Positions 8,864 through 17,542 of a stretch of 64,000 nt of DNA are shown in pieces (position 1 is the stretch's first letter; every line of letters begins with the position of its first letter). This DNA comes from Paraburkholderia sp. (GTDB lineage Bacteria > Pseudomonadota > Gammaproteobacteria > Burkholderiales > Burkholderiaceae). The notes under the pieces were generated by a model that was not told the origin of the DNA, made no database searches, and saw only the letters and a list, made by a program, of their open reading frames with translations. A program made the translations under genes and the position numbers. The stretch lies in the NCBI RefSeq assembly GCF_024281035.1, contig NZ_JAMXLH010000025.1, positions 1-64,000 of the forward strand, read 5' to 3'.

Positions 8864-9931
8864 ATGACCATCCTCGTCCGCTCCGCGACGCTCTCGACTT
8901 TCGAAACCCTCGCAAGCGGTCTCGGGCTGGACGTGCCCGCCCTCCTCGCGCGCTTCGGCATTCCGCTTCAGGCCCTGCGCGATCCGGATCTGCTGATCTC
9001 GTACCAGGCCTTCATCAACCTGCTCGAATACTCCGCTTCCGCTGGCCGCTGCCCCGATCTCGGCTTGCGGCTCGCGCAGGCGCGCGGCATCGGCATTCTC
9101 GGCCCCATCGCCGTGCTCGTGCGTCACGCCGATACGTTAGGCAACGCGCTTGCGCTCGCGTCGCGCTATCTCTTCGTCCACAGCCCCGCCTTGCGGCTTG
9201 GAACGCTCACGGTTCCCGGCCGTCCCGACCTGATCGACGTGGTCTGCGACATCAGCCACGCCAACCTGATTGCGCGGCCACAGGTCACGAGCCTGTCCAT
9301 CGGCATCATCTGCCATGGTCTGAAAGTGCTGACCGGCGCGCGCGTGCAACCGCGGCTCGTCACCCTGCCCCATGCACCCGTGGCGTCCGTTGCGGCCTAT
9401 CGGCAGGCGTATGGCTGCCCCGTGCAGTTCATGGCGCCGGCGGCCACCGTGCGCATTGCCGCCGACGATCTTGCGGTTGCGCTTTCAGAAAACGATCCGC
9501 AAGTGAAAGCGCTTGCGTTGAGTTATCTGGAGCAACTTGGCAGCAGACCGCAGACACTCTTTTCCGATCGCGTGCGCTCGCTGGCGCGCAATTTTCTCGG
9601 CGCTGGCGGCGCGAGGCATACCGATATCGCGCGAGCGCTATCGGTGCATCCGCGCACGCTTCAGCGGCGGCTGGACGCGGAAGGCGTGACGTTCGAGCGC
9701 CTCGTGGACGACGTGCGCAAGGAGCAGTTCCTCGCGCTGATCGCACTGCGCATGGGACCGAGCCTCACGCAGATCGCTCACGTCCTCGGCTATGCGGAAG
9801 TGTCGGTGTTGACGCGCAGTTGCAGGCGATGGTTCGGCATTACGCCGGGCGCGATGCGCGAGCGCGCGAAGAAACAATGGAAGGAGGCGGAATTCGATGG
9901 AGCCGGGATGATCCCGAGCGAGGCTGGCTGA
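8864..9931 (+). CDS. AraC-family transcriptional regulator (Arabinose_bd type)
   Basis: Predicted 355-aa regulator. Residues about 15-200 look like the Arabinose_bd ligand-binding domain of the OruR/GbdR-like AraC group; the C-terminal 100 residues carry the double helix-turn-helix, including HTDIARALSVHPRTLQRRL and the second helix unit ending in FGITPGAMR. Start at 8864 gives MTILVRSATL, the usual beginning; longer in-frame starts exist but would read into the divergent promoter region. It is divergent from the ThDP/FAD operon and most likely activates it in response to the substrate. It is convergent with the porin gene, from which a strong terminator separates it. Confidence 0.85.
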   Translation: MTILVRSATLSTFETLASGLGLDVPALLARFGIPLQALRDPDLLISYQAFINLLEYSASAGRCPDLGLRLAQARGIGILGPIAVLVRHADTLGNALALASRYLFVHSPALRLGTLTVPGRPDLIDVVCDISHANLIARPQVTSLSIGIICHGLKVLTGARVQPRLVTLPHAPVASVAAYRQAYGCPVQFMAPAATVRIAADDLAVALSENDPQVKALALSYLEQLGSRPQTLFSDRVRSLARNFLGAGGARHTDIARALSVHPRTLQRRLDAEGVTFERLVDDVRKEQFLALIALRMGPSLTQIAHVLGYAEVSVLTRSCRRWFGITPGAMRERAKKQWKEAEFDGAGMIPSEAG

Positions 9932-10014
9932 GGTTGGCCGACTTTGACTGATGGGAGACATCGATTTCGAACGCTGCGCTTGCACACGGTTTTCAGCAGC
10001 GTTTCCTCCGGAAC

Positions 10015-10059
10015 AAAAAAAAAGCCGGTGTGACAGGGTGGAGGATTTGACACACCGGC
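10015..10059 (-). terminator. Rho-independent terminator of the porin gene
   Basis: Read leftwards, a 9-bp perfect stem GCCGGTGTG (10059-10051) pairs with 10032-10024 and is followed by nine T (10023-10015). It lies 76 nt after the porin stop. A separate 16-bp perfect palindrome (10060-10075) sits just upstream of the stem. Confidence 0.85.
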
Positions 10060-10134
10060 CTCTTCAATTGAAGAGAAAAGTTGCGCGATTCTGGACTCAC
10101 TACGACCCTACATTTACAACGATTTCGCAAGCAA

Positions 10135-11268
10135 TTAGAACTGATGCATGATGCCCGCGAAGACGCCTTGCTGGCTGCGGCCATAGCCCGGATTGCCGTT
10201 CGACGCCGTGTTCGTCACCGGGTCGAAGTTGTTGTTGCCGTACCCGCTATCAGCCAGTGCGAGGTTCGACGTCGAGCTGTTGCGGACATAACCGGCTTCC
10301 GTGTACAGGAACGTGCGCTTCGACAGGTTGTACGTTGCGGCCAGCGTGAACAGGGTTGCATTGCCGTTGCCGCGGTTGGCGTTCGCGTGGTAGACCGCTG
10401 CCGTCAGCGCCGTCGCTGCATTGACCTGCCATGCCGCGCCGAGCCACTCGTGATTCACGACGGTCGGTGCGCTCACACCTGCCGGCTGCGTGCCCGGCGC
10501 CACGCCGACGCTCGCATCCGTTGCGTTCGGCGCAGTCATCCACTGATAACCCGCGTAGAGCTTCACCGGGCCGAACACCAGCGTGCCGCCTGCGAGCAGC
10601 GAGCGCGAGTGGGCATAGACGTCGTTGAAGGTGCCATCGGCGCCCCGCACTTCGTCGTAAATCACGCGGAAGTCGCCCATGCCATAGGTGTAGACGCCTT
10701 CAATGCCGTTGGTGCGGCCCTGGCCCGCGGGCGTGGCGGCCCGATTCCAGCTGGTGTTGTTGGTGACGGAATACTGGCCGCGGAACTGCAGACCGTTCCA
10801 GTTCGGCGTCTGGTATTCAACGGCGTTGGCAGCGCTTGCCCAGTTGCGCCCGCGCACCAGCGACGAAATCCCGTAACGCTGCATCAGCTGCGGATCGGTG
10901 CCCCAGCTGTCCTGGGAAATTTCGCCCGCGCCGATGTTGCCGATCTTGAACGTACCGTACTTCGGGTTCGTGAAACCGATCGTCGCGTGGCGGCTGAAGA
11001 GTGCGCCCTCCAGTTGACCGTTTTGCGTGTTCAACTGGCTTTCCAGCTGGAAGATCGCCTGGGTGCCGCCGCCAAGATCTTCAGCGCCCGTCAAACCCCA
11101 CCAGGAGCAACCCCAGTCGCCGCTTTGCGCAGCCCACTGGTGGCCGCCGGGAATACCGCTTTCGAACTGAATGCCGTTATCGATGCGTCCGTACAACGTG
11201 ACGCTACTCTGTGCGTGCGCTGCTGCTGCCATGGCAAGCAGGGAAAGCGCCAGTACTTTCTCCTTCAT
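10135..11268 (-). CDS. Gram-negative general porin (OmpC-like, Burkholderia type)
   Basis: Predicted 377-aa outer-membrane trimeric porin. The signal peptide ends AHA-QSSVTLYGRID (cleavage after about residue 19), the classic beginning of Burkholderiales porins; the mature part is rich in alternating beta strands and ends in Phe (IMHQF), the Bam recognition signal. The start at 11268 is fixed by AAAGGAG 7 nt upstream. It is a single-gene unit with its own terminator. A sequence resembling the operator of the nearby LacI-type regulator lies about 180 bp upstream, hinting at sugar-linked control. Confidence 0.93.
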   Translation of the reverse strand: MKEKVLALSLLAMAAAAHAQSSVTLYGRIDNGIQFESGIPGGHQWAAQSGDWGCSWWGLTGAEDLGGGTQAIFQLESQLNTQNGQLEGALFSRHATIGFTNPKYGTFKIGNIGAGEISQDSWGTDPQLMQRYGISSLVRGRNWASAANAVEYQTPNWNGLQFRGQYSVTNNTSWNRAATPAGQGRTNGIEGVYTYGMGDFRVIYDEVRGADGTFNDVYAHSRSLLAGGTLVFGPVKLYAGYQWMTAPNATDASVGVAPGTQPAGVSAPTVVNHEWLGAAWQVNAATALTAAVYHANANRGNGNATLFTLAATYNLSKRTFLYTEAGYVRNSSTSNLALADSGYGNNNFDPVTNTASNGNPGYGRSQQGVFAGIMHQF

Positions 11269-11390
11269 TAGTTCTCCTTTATTTATCAAATAGTCCCACA
11301 CCGCTATCCCGAGTACCCGACTTTCCTGGTTCCAGATTGGCAGCTCTTCTACAGCGGTCTAACGAAATGTCCTCGTCACATTTCGAGGCA

Positions 11391-11439
11391 ATTATAGAAA
11401 TGCAATACGCGCGATAACGGCTAGGGAAAACGCTGTCAA
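11391..11439 (-). promoter_or_regulatory. Candidate porin promoter elements
   Basis: On the minus strand a perfect TATAAT lies at 11396-11391, giving an untranslated leader of about 115 nt to the porin ATG, but its -35 region is poor. A TTGACA at 11439-11434 has TATCGC 17 bp downstream and may be a second promoter. Neither is proven. Confidence 0.35.
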
Positions 11440-11449
11440 TCGAATCGCT

Positions 11450-11463
11450 TGCAAGCGCTTTCA
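11450..11463. promoter_or_regulatory. LacI-type operator-like half-degenerate palindrome upstream of porin
   Basis: TGCAAGCGCTTTCA differs by one base from the 14-bp core TGAAAGCGCTTTCA found twice around the beta-glucoside operon (18848-18861 and 19986-19999). It sits just upstream of the TTGACA element of the porin. Confidence 0.35.
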
Positions 11464-11833
11464 CGATAGAGTAGCGCGCTGTTTGTAGCCATATTGCCGT
11501 GGTCATATCGCCATCGATTTCCGGTAAGTCCGTCAGCTCTGAAGCACGCTTTTTCCAGCTGTGCCAGAATCAATTCCGTATCCCGCAGCAAGCGCCTTAT
11601 CAAATATCTGCCAAAGCGTTGCCCAAACGCGACGACCCTTCACCGGCAAAGAAAAAACAGCTCGCTGCGCAGACCAGTTTGCCGCTGCAGACTCCGTTAT
11701 TCCGCACCCGTTCTTGCGGTTACAAGGTGAGCCCGCGCGCATCGACTTCCGTGAAACCCGCTTGCGGGTGGCGCTGGAAGACCGGGCGCCGGAACGCTCC
11801 GGCGCCCGCCTTGTTTGCCGATAAGGAGGGAAT

Positions 11834-12109
11834 ATGAAATTTGTGATTGCGTCTACTCTCGCTTTAGCGATGACCTGTTCGATCATGCCGTCGGCACACG
11901 CACAAAGCGGCAATCTCAGCCGCCAGGTGTATGCAACCATGGCGCGCGACGGCGCCGAGCTTTCGCATGTATTCGTGCTGACCCAGGGGTCCGACGTCAC
12001 GCTCGTCGGATGGGTATCGGATTTCGCGCAGGTTCCGCTGATCGGAAAATCAGCCCAGAGTGTGCAAGGTGTCACGTCGGTCAATAACTGGGTCACCCGC
12101 GGGCATTAA
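11834..12109 (+). CDS. Small exported BON-domain protein
   Basis: Predicted 91-aa protein. A signal peptide (about 1-23, ending AHAQ) precedes a single BON-like domain: DGAELSHVFVLTQGSDVTLVG, then a conserved-type GVTSVNNW ending. BON domains bind membranes or phospholipids and are frequent in periplasmic stress proteins such as OsmY. AGGAGGG lies just before the ATG, and a bulged-stem terminator follows 22 nt after the stop, so it is monocistronic. The domain call is by pattern only. Confidence 0.7.
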   Translation: MKFVIASTLALAMTCSIMPSAHAQSGNLSRQVYATMARDGAELSHVFVLTQGSDVTLVGWVSDFAQVPLIGKSAQSVQGVTSVNNWVTRGH

Positions 12110-12131
12110 AGCGGGCGTGTCGCATCGAACG

Positions 12132-12169
12132 GCCGGACCGCCGCTATACGGCGTCCGGCTCTTTTATTT
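12132..12169 (+). terminator. Rho-independent terminator after the BON-protein gene
   Basis: GCCGGA-C-CGCCG (12132-12143) pairs with CGGCGTCCGGC (12149-12159) with a one-base bulge and a 5-nt loop, followed by CTCTTTTATTT. Confidence 0.8.
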
Positions 12170-12228
12170 CTGGTTCTCAGGGGCGCCCTTCAGCGGCACG
12201 TGATCGCCGCATCGACGGCGATCCGGAT

Positions 12229-12618
12229 CTACCAGACCGTCTCGACGTGCGCGAGCGAGCGTAATCGCGCGTCCGGCGTCACGAGCCGCGTGCCGAACGT
12301 GCGAGCCGTGGCGACGATCAGCCTCTGTTCGCACGACAGCTCCTCGGAAAGCGACGCAGCTCTGAAAGCGATCTCAATGTCGACCGGCACCATGCGCACG
12401 TAGTCCACCGAAACGATGATCGACAGCCAGCTTCGCGCATCCATGGAAAGCGCAAGCCGGCCGTCGTCGACGAACTGGAGGACCTCGAGAACGCTGATCA
12501 TCGACACGAGCATCTCGCCACCGTCCGTCTCATGATCGATGGCGGCACGAGCGGCGGGCGTCAAAGACTTGTCGTCGCTCAACCAGTAGATGAGCGCCAG
12601 CGTGTCGAGCGCAATCAT
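12229..12618 (-). CDS. PIN-domain toxin (VapC-like)
   Basis: Predicted 129-aa PIN-domain ribonuclease, the toxin of a type II toxin-antitoxin pair. Acidic positions visible: Asp5 (IALDTLAL), Glu45 (SVLEVLQF) and Asp116 (LVTPDARL). The third usual Asp, in the D-R-L-I-x-A-T-A motif, is Gln98 here (CEQRLIVATA), with Glu97 next to it. The start codon overlaps the stop of the upstream antitoxin gene by 4 nt (12615-12618), which couples translation, as is normal for these pairs. VapC toxins usually cleave tRNA or rRNA; the target here is unknown. Confidence 0.82.
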   Translation of the reverse strand: MIALDTLALIYWLSDDKSLTPAARAAIDHETDGGEMLVSMISVLEVLQFVDDGRLALSMDARSWLSIIVSVDYVRMVPVDIEIAFRAASLSEELSCEQRLIVATARTFGTRLVTPDARLRSLAHVETVW

Positions 12619-12848
12619 CGCAATTCCTGCGGGTCTGGAATTCGCTCGATGACACGCTTTGCGTTGAAGTGAAGGATCGAAGCACGCAAGACTTCGAGCG
12701 GATCCCGGCGCTTGCTGCGGTAAGGCCGGATTTCGACGGTAGGGTGTCCGCGATCGGTGACCACGACGCTTTCACCCAGCATTTCCACTTGTCTGAACAG
12801 TTCACATGCGCGCGCCTTGAACGCGGCTTTCGATACCCTCTTTTCCAT
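12615..12848 (-). CDS. Antitoxin of the PIN-domain toxin (Phd/YefM-like)
   Basis: Predicted 77-aa antitoxin. The N-terminal half (FKARACELFRQVEMLGESVVVTDRGHPTVEI, split here by eye into helix and strand) has the Phd/YefM pattern including the V-x-V-T-D-R-G-x-P turn; the basic and amphipathic C-terminus would wrap the toxin. TGGAG lies 7 nt before the ATG. As in other modules, the antitoxin gene comes first and probably represses its own promoter in the 97-nt gap upstream-to-downstream of the ABC gene. Confidence 0.8.
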   Translation of the reverse strand: MEKRVSKAAFKARACELFRQVEMLGESVVVTDRGHPTVEIRPYRSKRRDPLEVLRASILHFNAKRVIERIPDPQELR

Positions 12849-12945
12849 TGCAGATCTCCACCCACAAGAATCGGTTTAATCGTTATATGAGCCGGACGGT
12901 ATGGTTCACGCCGGTCTTTATGTCATGCGCACTGCCGGACAACAT

Positions 12946-14070
12946 TTACAGCGTTGCAGCTACCGCTTGCGTTTCGTTTGCAATCGCGATGGCATAGCCA
13001 TCCGAATCGAACAGGTTGACCGCGGACACCGTAAGCGCGAGGCCGATCGGCGAACCCACATCGAGATTGGAGGCCGTGCCGTCCACTCGCACCGAAACCG
13101 TCTGATTCGAACCGGTAAGGCACGCGTGCAGAATCGAGACGTCGCCCAGATGTTCGACGATTTCGACGTTCGCGCCGATGCCGAGCCCGGGCGTGACGGC
13201 TGCGAGTTGCTCGGGGCGCACGCCCACGGTCAATTCGGCGCCAACGTCGCACGCGGCGCGCGCTTTCAGCGTGATCCGCTCGTTGCATCCGGTCAGCTCG
13301 ATGACGGACTGCGTGTCGCGATGCGCGACGAGCCGCCCCGGCAGAAAGTTCATCTTCGGCGAGCCCAGAAAGCCGCCGACGAAGAGGTTCGCGGGCCGTG
13401 CATAGAGATCGAGCGGCGCACCGACCTGCTCGATATAACCCTTGTTGAACACGACGATCTTTTGCCCGAGCGTCATCGCCTCAACCTGATCGTGCGTGAC
13501 GTAGATCATCGTCGTGCCGAGTTCGCGATGCAGCTTCGCCAGCTCGATGCGCGTTTGCACGCGCAATGCGGCGTCCAGATTCGACAGCGGCTCGTCGAAC
13601 AGGAAGATCCTCGGCTTGCGCACGATGGCCCGGCCAATTGCCACGCGCTGGCGCTGCCCGCCCGACAATGCCCTGGGTTTGCGATCGAGCAGATGGTTGA
13701 TCTGCAGGATCTCGGCTGCGCGCCCGACTGCGTGCTTGATCTCCGCCTTGCTCGCGCCGGACAGCCGCAGCGAAAAACCCATGTTTTCCGCTACGCTCAT
13801 GTGCGGATAGAGCGCGTAATTCTGGAACACCATGGAGATGCCGCGATCTCTCGGCTGCAGGTCGTTGACCCGCACGCCGTCGATGAGAATATCGCCCGCG
13901 CTCACCGATTCGAGTCCCGCGATCATCCGCAGCATGGTCGATTTGCCACAGCCGGACGGACCCACGAAGGCCGTGAACTGACCGTCCGGCACGTGCAGAT
14001 CGATGCCGTGAATGACCTTCGGCCCGTCTCCATACGTCTTTTCGACATTGCGTAATACAAGCTCGCCCAT
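12946..14070 (-). CDS. ugpC: Sugar ABC transporter ATP-binding protein (UgpC/MalK type)
   Basis: Predicted 374-aa ATPase that powers sugar uptake. Walker A GPSGCGKST (about 36-44), signature LSGGQRQRVAIGRA, Walker B IFLFDEP and the switch histidine in YVTHDQVEAM are all present; the C-terminal 130 residues form the TOBE/MalK-type regulatory domain. GGAG lies 9 nt before the ATG at 14070. It is last in the minus-strand operon after the permeases and beta-glucosidase, so it should serve that importer. The symbol reflects the family; the substrate here is likely a beta-glucoside, not glycerol-3-phosphate. Confidence 0.9.
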   Translation of the reverse strand: MGELVLRNVEKTYGDGPKVIHGIDLHVPDGQFTAFVGPSGCGKSTMLRMIAGLESVSAGDILIDGVRVNDLQPRDRGISMVFQNYALYPHMSVAENMGFSLRLSGASKAEIKHAVGRAAEILQINHLLDRKPRALSGGQRQRVAIGRAIVRKPRIFLFDEPLSNLDAALRVQTRIELAKLHRELGTTMIYVTHDQVEAMTLGQKIVVFNKGYIEQVGAPLDLYARPANLFVGGFLGSPKMNFLPGRLVAHRDTQSVIELTGCNERITLKARAACDVGAELTVGVRPEQLAAVTPGLGIGANVEIVEHLGDVSILHACLTGSNQTVSVRVDGTASNLDVGSPIGLALTVSAVNLFDSDGYAIAIANETQAVAATL

Positions 14071-14197
14071 TTTTTCTGTCTCCTGATGTTCACGTTTCGA
14101 AGCCCGCAAGACTTTTTCTTGCCGCCCCGGAATTTGCTGCGGCGACCGCCCTCATCGGCGTCGCCGCCGTAGCCGGGGTCGAGGGCCGGCGCATGAA

Positions 14198-15541
14198 TCA
14201 GGCTTCCAGGGAATCGGCTTGCGCGGCATGGCGCGCAATCACGTCCCGGTACCACAAAGCGCTGTCCTTGAGCGTGCGCTTCTGGGTCGCGTAATCCACG
14301 TGCACCATGCCAAAGCGCTTCGCGTAGCCCGATGCCCACTCGAAATTGTCCATCAGGCTCCACGCGAAATAGCCCGCGACATCGACACCGAGGCTGGCCG
14401 CATCGGCCAGCGCCGCGAGATGGAGATCGTAGAAATCGATCCGCTCGCGATCGTGCACCCGGCCATTCACCACGGAATCGTTGACCGCGCAGCCGTTTTC
14501 GGTGATGTACACCGGCGGCAGCGTGTATTCCGCATTCAGACGCGCCAGCAGCTCGGTCAGGCCTTGCGGATAAACTTCCCAATCCATATCCGTAAAACCC
14601 AGCTCGCCCGGCGGACGCTTCGGACCCGACGCGCTCGCGAAAATGCGGGTGTAGTAGTTGATCCCGAGGAAATCCATCGGCGTACCGATGATGCCGAAGT
14701 CGCCTTCTCGGATCACGCCTTGAGGGCCATTGTCGCCATACCACTGCAAGGCTTCAGCCGGATACTTGCCCTTGAAGATCGGATCCATGTACCAGCTCAC
14801 GAACTTGGCGTATTCGAGCGACGCGGCCGCCAGGTCTTCAGGCGAATTCGTTGCGCCATGTGCCGGTGATTGATTCAACACGATGCCGAGCGGCGCCTTC
14901 ACGCCGTCCGCACGCAATGCCTGTAATGCGAGGCCGTGCGAAAGCAGCAGGTGGTGCGAAACATTCGCCGCCTTCTTCAGATCTTCGTTGCCCGGCGCGA
15001 AATAGCCGGTGGCGTTGCCGAGCCACGCGGTGCACCACGGTTCGTTATGCGTTGCGATGGAAGCGACGCGATCGCCCAGTACGCTGCCGATCTTGCGTGC
15101 GTAGTCGGCAAAGCGGTAGGCCGTATCGCGGCTTTCCCAGCCTTGCTGCGCCGCCTGCAACGCTTGCGGCAAGTCCCAGTGATAGAGCGTCGCGAACGGC
15201 TGCATGCCGCGCTTGAGCAAGCCGTCGACGAGCCGGTCATAGAATGCGAGGCCCTTCTCGTTGAACGCGCCCTTGCCTTCCGGTTGAACGCGCGGCCACG
15301 CAATCGAAAAACGATAAGCCTTGATACCCAGATCAGCCATCATGTCGAGGTCCTGATCGAGCCGGTGATAATGGTCGCAGGCGACATCGCCGTTTTCGCC
15401 ATTCACGACCTTGCCGGGAATCTTGCAGAACTCGTCCCAGATCGAAGCGCCGCGGCCGTCGTCGCCGGCGGCGCCTTCGATCTGGTAGGAGCTGGTGGCC
15501 ACGCCCCAGACAAAATTCTCATCGAAGTTGTAGTTCTTCAT
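14198..15541 (-). CDS. bglB: GH1 family beta-glucosidase
   Basis: Predicted 447-aa cytoplasmic retaining beta-glucosidase. The acid/base Glu167 lies in THNEPW and the nucleophile Glu348 in YITENG; the N-terminal FVWGVATSSYQIEG and the C-terminal YFAWSLMDNFEW motifs are typical. It would hydrolyse imported cellobiose or aryl-beta-glucosides to glucose. The ribosome-binding site is weak. It sits between the permease and the ATPase genes of the ABC importer, 63 bp after the permease stop, which defines the substrate class of the whole operon. No signal peptide, so it acts on imported sugar. Confidence 0.93.
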   Translation of the reverse strand: MKNYNFDENFVWGVATSSYQIEGAAGDDGRGASIWDEFCKIPGKVVNGENGDVACDHYHRLDQDLDMMADLGIKAYRFSIAWPRVQPEGKGAFNEKGLAFYDRLVDGLLKRGMQPFATLYHWDLPQALQAAQQGWESRDTAYRFADYARKIGSVLGDRVASIATHNEPWCTAWLGNATGYFAPGNEDLKKAANVSHHLLLSHGLALQALRADGVKAPLGIVLNQSPAHGATNSPEDLAAASLEYAKFVSWYMDPIFKGKYPAEALQWYGDNGPQGVIREGDFGIIGTPMDFLGINYYTRIFASASGPKRPPGELGFTDMDWEVYPQGLTELLARLNAEYTLPPVYITENGCAVNDSVVNGRVHDRERIDFYDLHLAALADAASLGVDVAGYFAWSLMDNFEWASGYAKRFGMVHVDYATQKRTLKDSALWYRDVIARHAAQADSLEA

Positions 15542-15604
15542 TAAATTCGTTGCCTAAAGTTGTTTTGCCTTATCGGCGAGTTGAATGAATCGCGACACGC
15601 GGCG

Positions 15605-16438
15605 TCAAGCCTTCACGGCGCCCGCCGTCATGCCGTCGATCAAACGGCGCGAGGTAAAAGCAAACAGCACCAGCAGCGGCAACACTGCCACCGCAGAACC
15701 GGCCATGACAGCCCCCCAGTCCGAATTGGTCGGACTCTGAAGAATCCGAAGCGCAAGCGGCAAGGTGTACATCGACGGCGAGCGCAGCACCACGAGTGCC
15801 GAGAGGAAGTTATTCCATGCCTGAATAAAGCTGATGAGCCCCAGTGTTCCCAATGCCGGCCCGAGCAGCGGCAGCACGACAGTCCAGTAGATGCGCAGTT
15901 CGCTGCAGCCGTCGATGCGCGCAGCCTCGATCAACTCGTGCGGCACCGCACTGGAAATGTACTGGCGCATCAGGAACACGCCGAGCGCGGCTGCGGCGCC
16001 GGGCACATAGAGCGCACGCGGCTGATTGATCCAGCCCAGCAGATTCATCGTCATGAAAGTCGGAATCATGCTGAGGAACGGCGGCACCAGCATCCCGGTC
16101 AGCGCCACGGCGAACAGCGTCTTCTTGAAGCGGAACTCGTACATGGCAAACGCGTAGCCCGCCATCGACGTCACCAGCAATGTCAGGAGCGTCTGCATCA
16201 CCGACGTATAGAAGCTCCAGCCGAGATTGCGCCAGAACGGAATATGGCGCATGAGCGACGCCATGTTGTCGAGGAACGCACTGCCGAACCACAGCGGCGG
16301 CGGCATCGAGAAAATCTCGGAGCTGCTGTGCGTCGCGAAGACGAACATGAAATAGAACGGCGAGAACATCAGCACGGCGCCCGTAAGGACGATTGCGTAA
16401 CCGATGTAGCGCGCCCGGTTGCGCGAATTGATCTTCAT
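15605..16438 (-). CDS. Sugar ABC transporter permease (MalG type)
   Basis: Predicted 277-aa inner-membrane permease with about six membrane spans. It contains the cytoplasmic EAA loop (HELIEAARIDGCSELRIYW) that docks the ATPase. Start ATG at 16438 overlaps the TAA of the upstream permease gene by one base (TAATG), so the two are coupled and expected to be made one to one. Together with the MalF-type partner it forms the channel of the beta-glucoside importer. Confidence 0.9.
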   Translation of the reverse strand: MKINSRNRARYIGYAIVLTGAVLMFSPFYFMFVFATHSSSEIFSMPPPLWFGSAFLDNMASLMRHIPFWRNLGWSFYTSVMQTLLTLLVTSMAGYAFAMYEFRFKKTLFAVALTGMLVPPFLSMIPTFMTMNLLGWINQPRALYVPGAAAALGVFLMRQYISSAVPHELIEAARIDGCSELRIYWTVVLPLLGPALGTLGLISFIQAWNNFLSALVVLRSPSMYTLPLALRILQSPTNSDWGAVMAGSAVAVLPLLVLFAFTSRRLIDGMTAGAVKA

Positions 16439-17451
16439 TACGAGCCCTCCTTCATGCCGCTGCGATGGAAGATGCGTGTGTTGAGCCACATGAGGCCGGA
16501 GATCGCCACGAACAGCAGCCACGCGATCGAACTCGCCGTGCCGAAATCGCCGTCGTGGAACGCCGTGCGATACATGTAGACCGCAGTGGTCAGACCCGAC
16601 TGGCCGGTTCCCATGCCGTCGTTCGGCAGCAGGATGAACGGCTCTTCGAACAGTTGCAGCCCGCCGATGATCGACAGCGTCACGGCAAGGAAAATCATCG
16701 GCTTGAGCAGCGGAAGGACGACCAGCCGGAACTGCTGCCAGCCGTTCGCGCCGTCGATCTTCGCGGCTTCGTAAAGCTCGCCCGGAATCGTCTGCAGCGC
16801 GGACAGATACAGCACCGTGTTCCAGCCGACATAGCGCCAGAAAATCACGATCGAAACCGCGGGCTTGACGTTCGCCGCGCTATAAAGCCATTCGATGTTA
16901 TGGGCCGGCAAGATCCAGTGCAGCCCGGGAATCTTCGCGACCTGAGAGATGGCGAGATTGATCATGCCGAAGTCGGTCGAGTACAGCGACGAGAAAATCA
17001 GCGCGATGGCCACGCTCGACGTGATGAACGGCAGGAAATACAGGCCGACGACAAAGTTGCGCCAGCGACGAAAACAGGTTTGCAGAAAGAACGCCAGCGG
17101 CAGCGCGATCAAATGCTGCGGCAAGCCCGACGCGAGCGCCATATACGCCGTGTTGTACAGCGACTTCCAGAACCACGGGTCGGTCAGCGTAAAAGTAAAA
17201 TTCGACAGGCCCACCCACTTCATGCCTGCGAGCCCCGAGGTCGCATCCCAGTCCTGGAACGAAAGAAACAGGGAGAACAGCAGCGGGAACGCAATAAACG
17301 TCGCAAACAGCACAAAGAACGGTGCGAGAAACAGATACGGGGCGACCTTCACCGGATCCGCAATCAACCGGCGGCGGCCGGCCGCGGGCAAGGGAGGAAC
17401 CTCGCGGGGCTCCAGAACGCTCGCATCGGGTGGGGGCATCAAGCGACTCAT
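16438..17451 (-). CDS. Sugar ABC transporter permease (MalF type)
   Basis: Predicted 337-aa inner-membrane permease. A short polar N-terminus (1-35) is followed by about six spans and the EAA loop GELYEAAKIDGANGWQQF. Start at 17451, with TTGGAG six bases upstream; a second ATG four codons later (17439) is possible. A strong hairpin lies just upstream, between this gene and the binding-protein gene, which commonly lets the binding protein be made in excess over the membrane parts. Confidence 0.9.
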   Translation of the reverse strand: MSRLMPPPDASVLEPREVPPLPAAGRRRLIADPVKVAPYLFLAPFFVLFATFIAFPLLFSLFLSFQDWDATSGLAGMKWVGLSNFTFTLTDPWFWKSLYNTAYMALASGLPQHLIALPLAFFLQTCFRRWRNFVVGLYFLPFITSSVAIALIFSSLYSTDFGMINLAISQVAKIPGLHWILPAHNIEWLYSAANVKPAVSIVIFWRYVGWNTVLYLSALQTIPGELYEAAKIDGANGWQQFRLVVLPLLKPMIFLAVTLSIIGGLQLFEEPFILLPNDGMGTGQSGLTTAVYMYRTAFHDGDFGTASSIAWLLFVAISGLMWLNTRIFHRSGMKEGS

Positions 17452-17471
17452 CAACGGCTCCAACCTTTCGG

Positions 17472-17500
17472 GCGCGGCCGGCCTTTCACGCCGGCCGCGC
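17472..17500 (-). other. GC hairpin between binding-protein and permease genes
   Basis: An 11-bp perfect stem GCGCGGCCGGC (17472-17482) pairs with 17490-17500 around a 7-nt loop. On the operon (minus) strand no T run follows it, so it probably blocks 3' exonucleases or partly attenuates transcription. On the plus strand a T7 run follows, so it could terminate antisense transcripts. Confidence 0.6.
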
Positions 17501-17542
17501 GGTTTTTTTACATCGGATAGTGCACGTGGTAATTCGCGATCC

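Larger units (their letters stand above)
11269..11833. other. Intergenic region between porin and BON-protein genes
   Basis: About 565 bases between divergent genes. It holds the porin upstream region (promoter-like elements and an operator-like site, listed separately). From about 11470 to 11820 I see no gene with credible composition; frames there lack ribosome-binding sites and similarity to anything I recognise. Confidence 0.45.

Noticed and set aside
11499-11837. Open frame of 112 codons before the BON-protein gene
   Set aside because: Overlaps the ribosome-binding site and start of the better supported exported protein; composition looks random.
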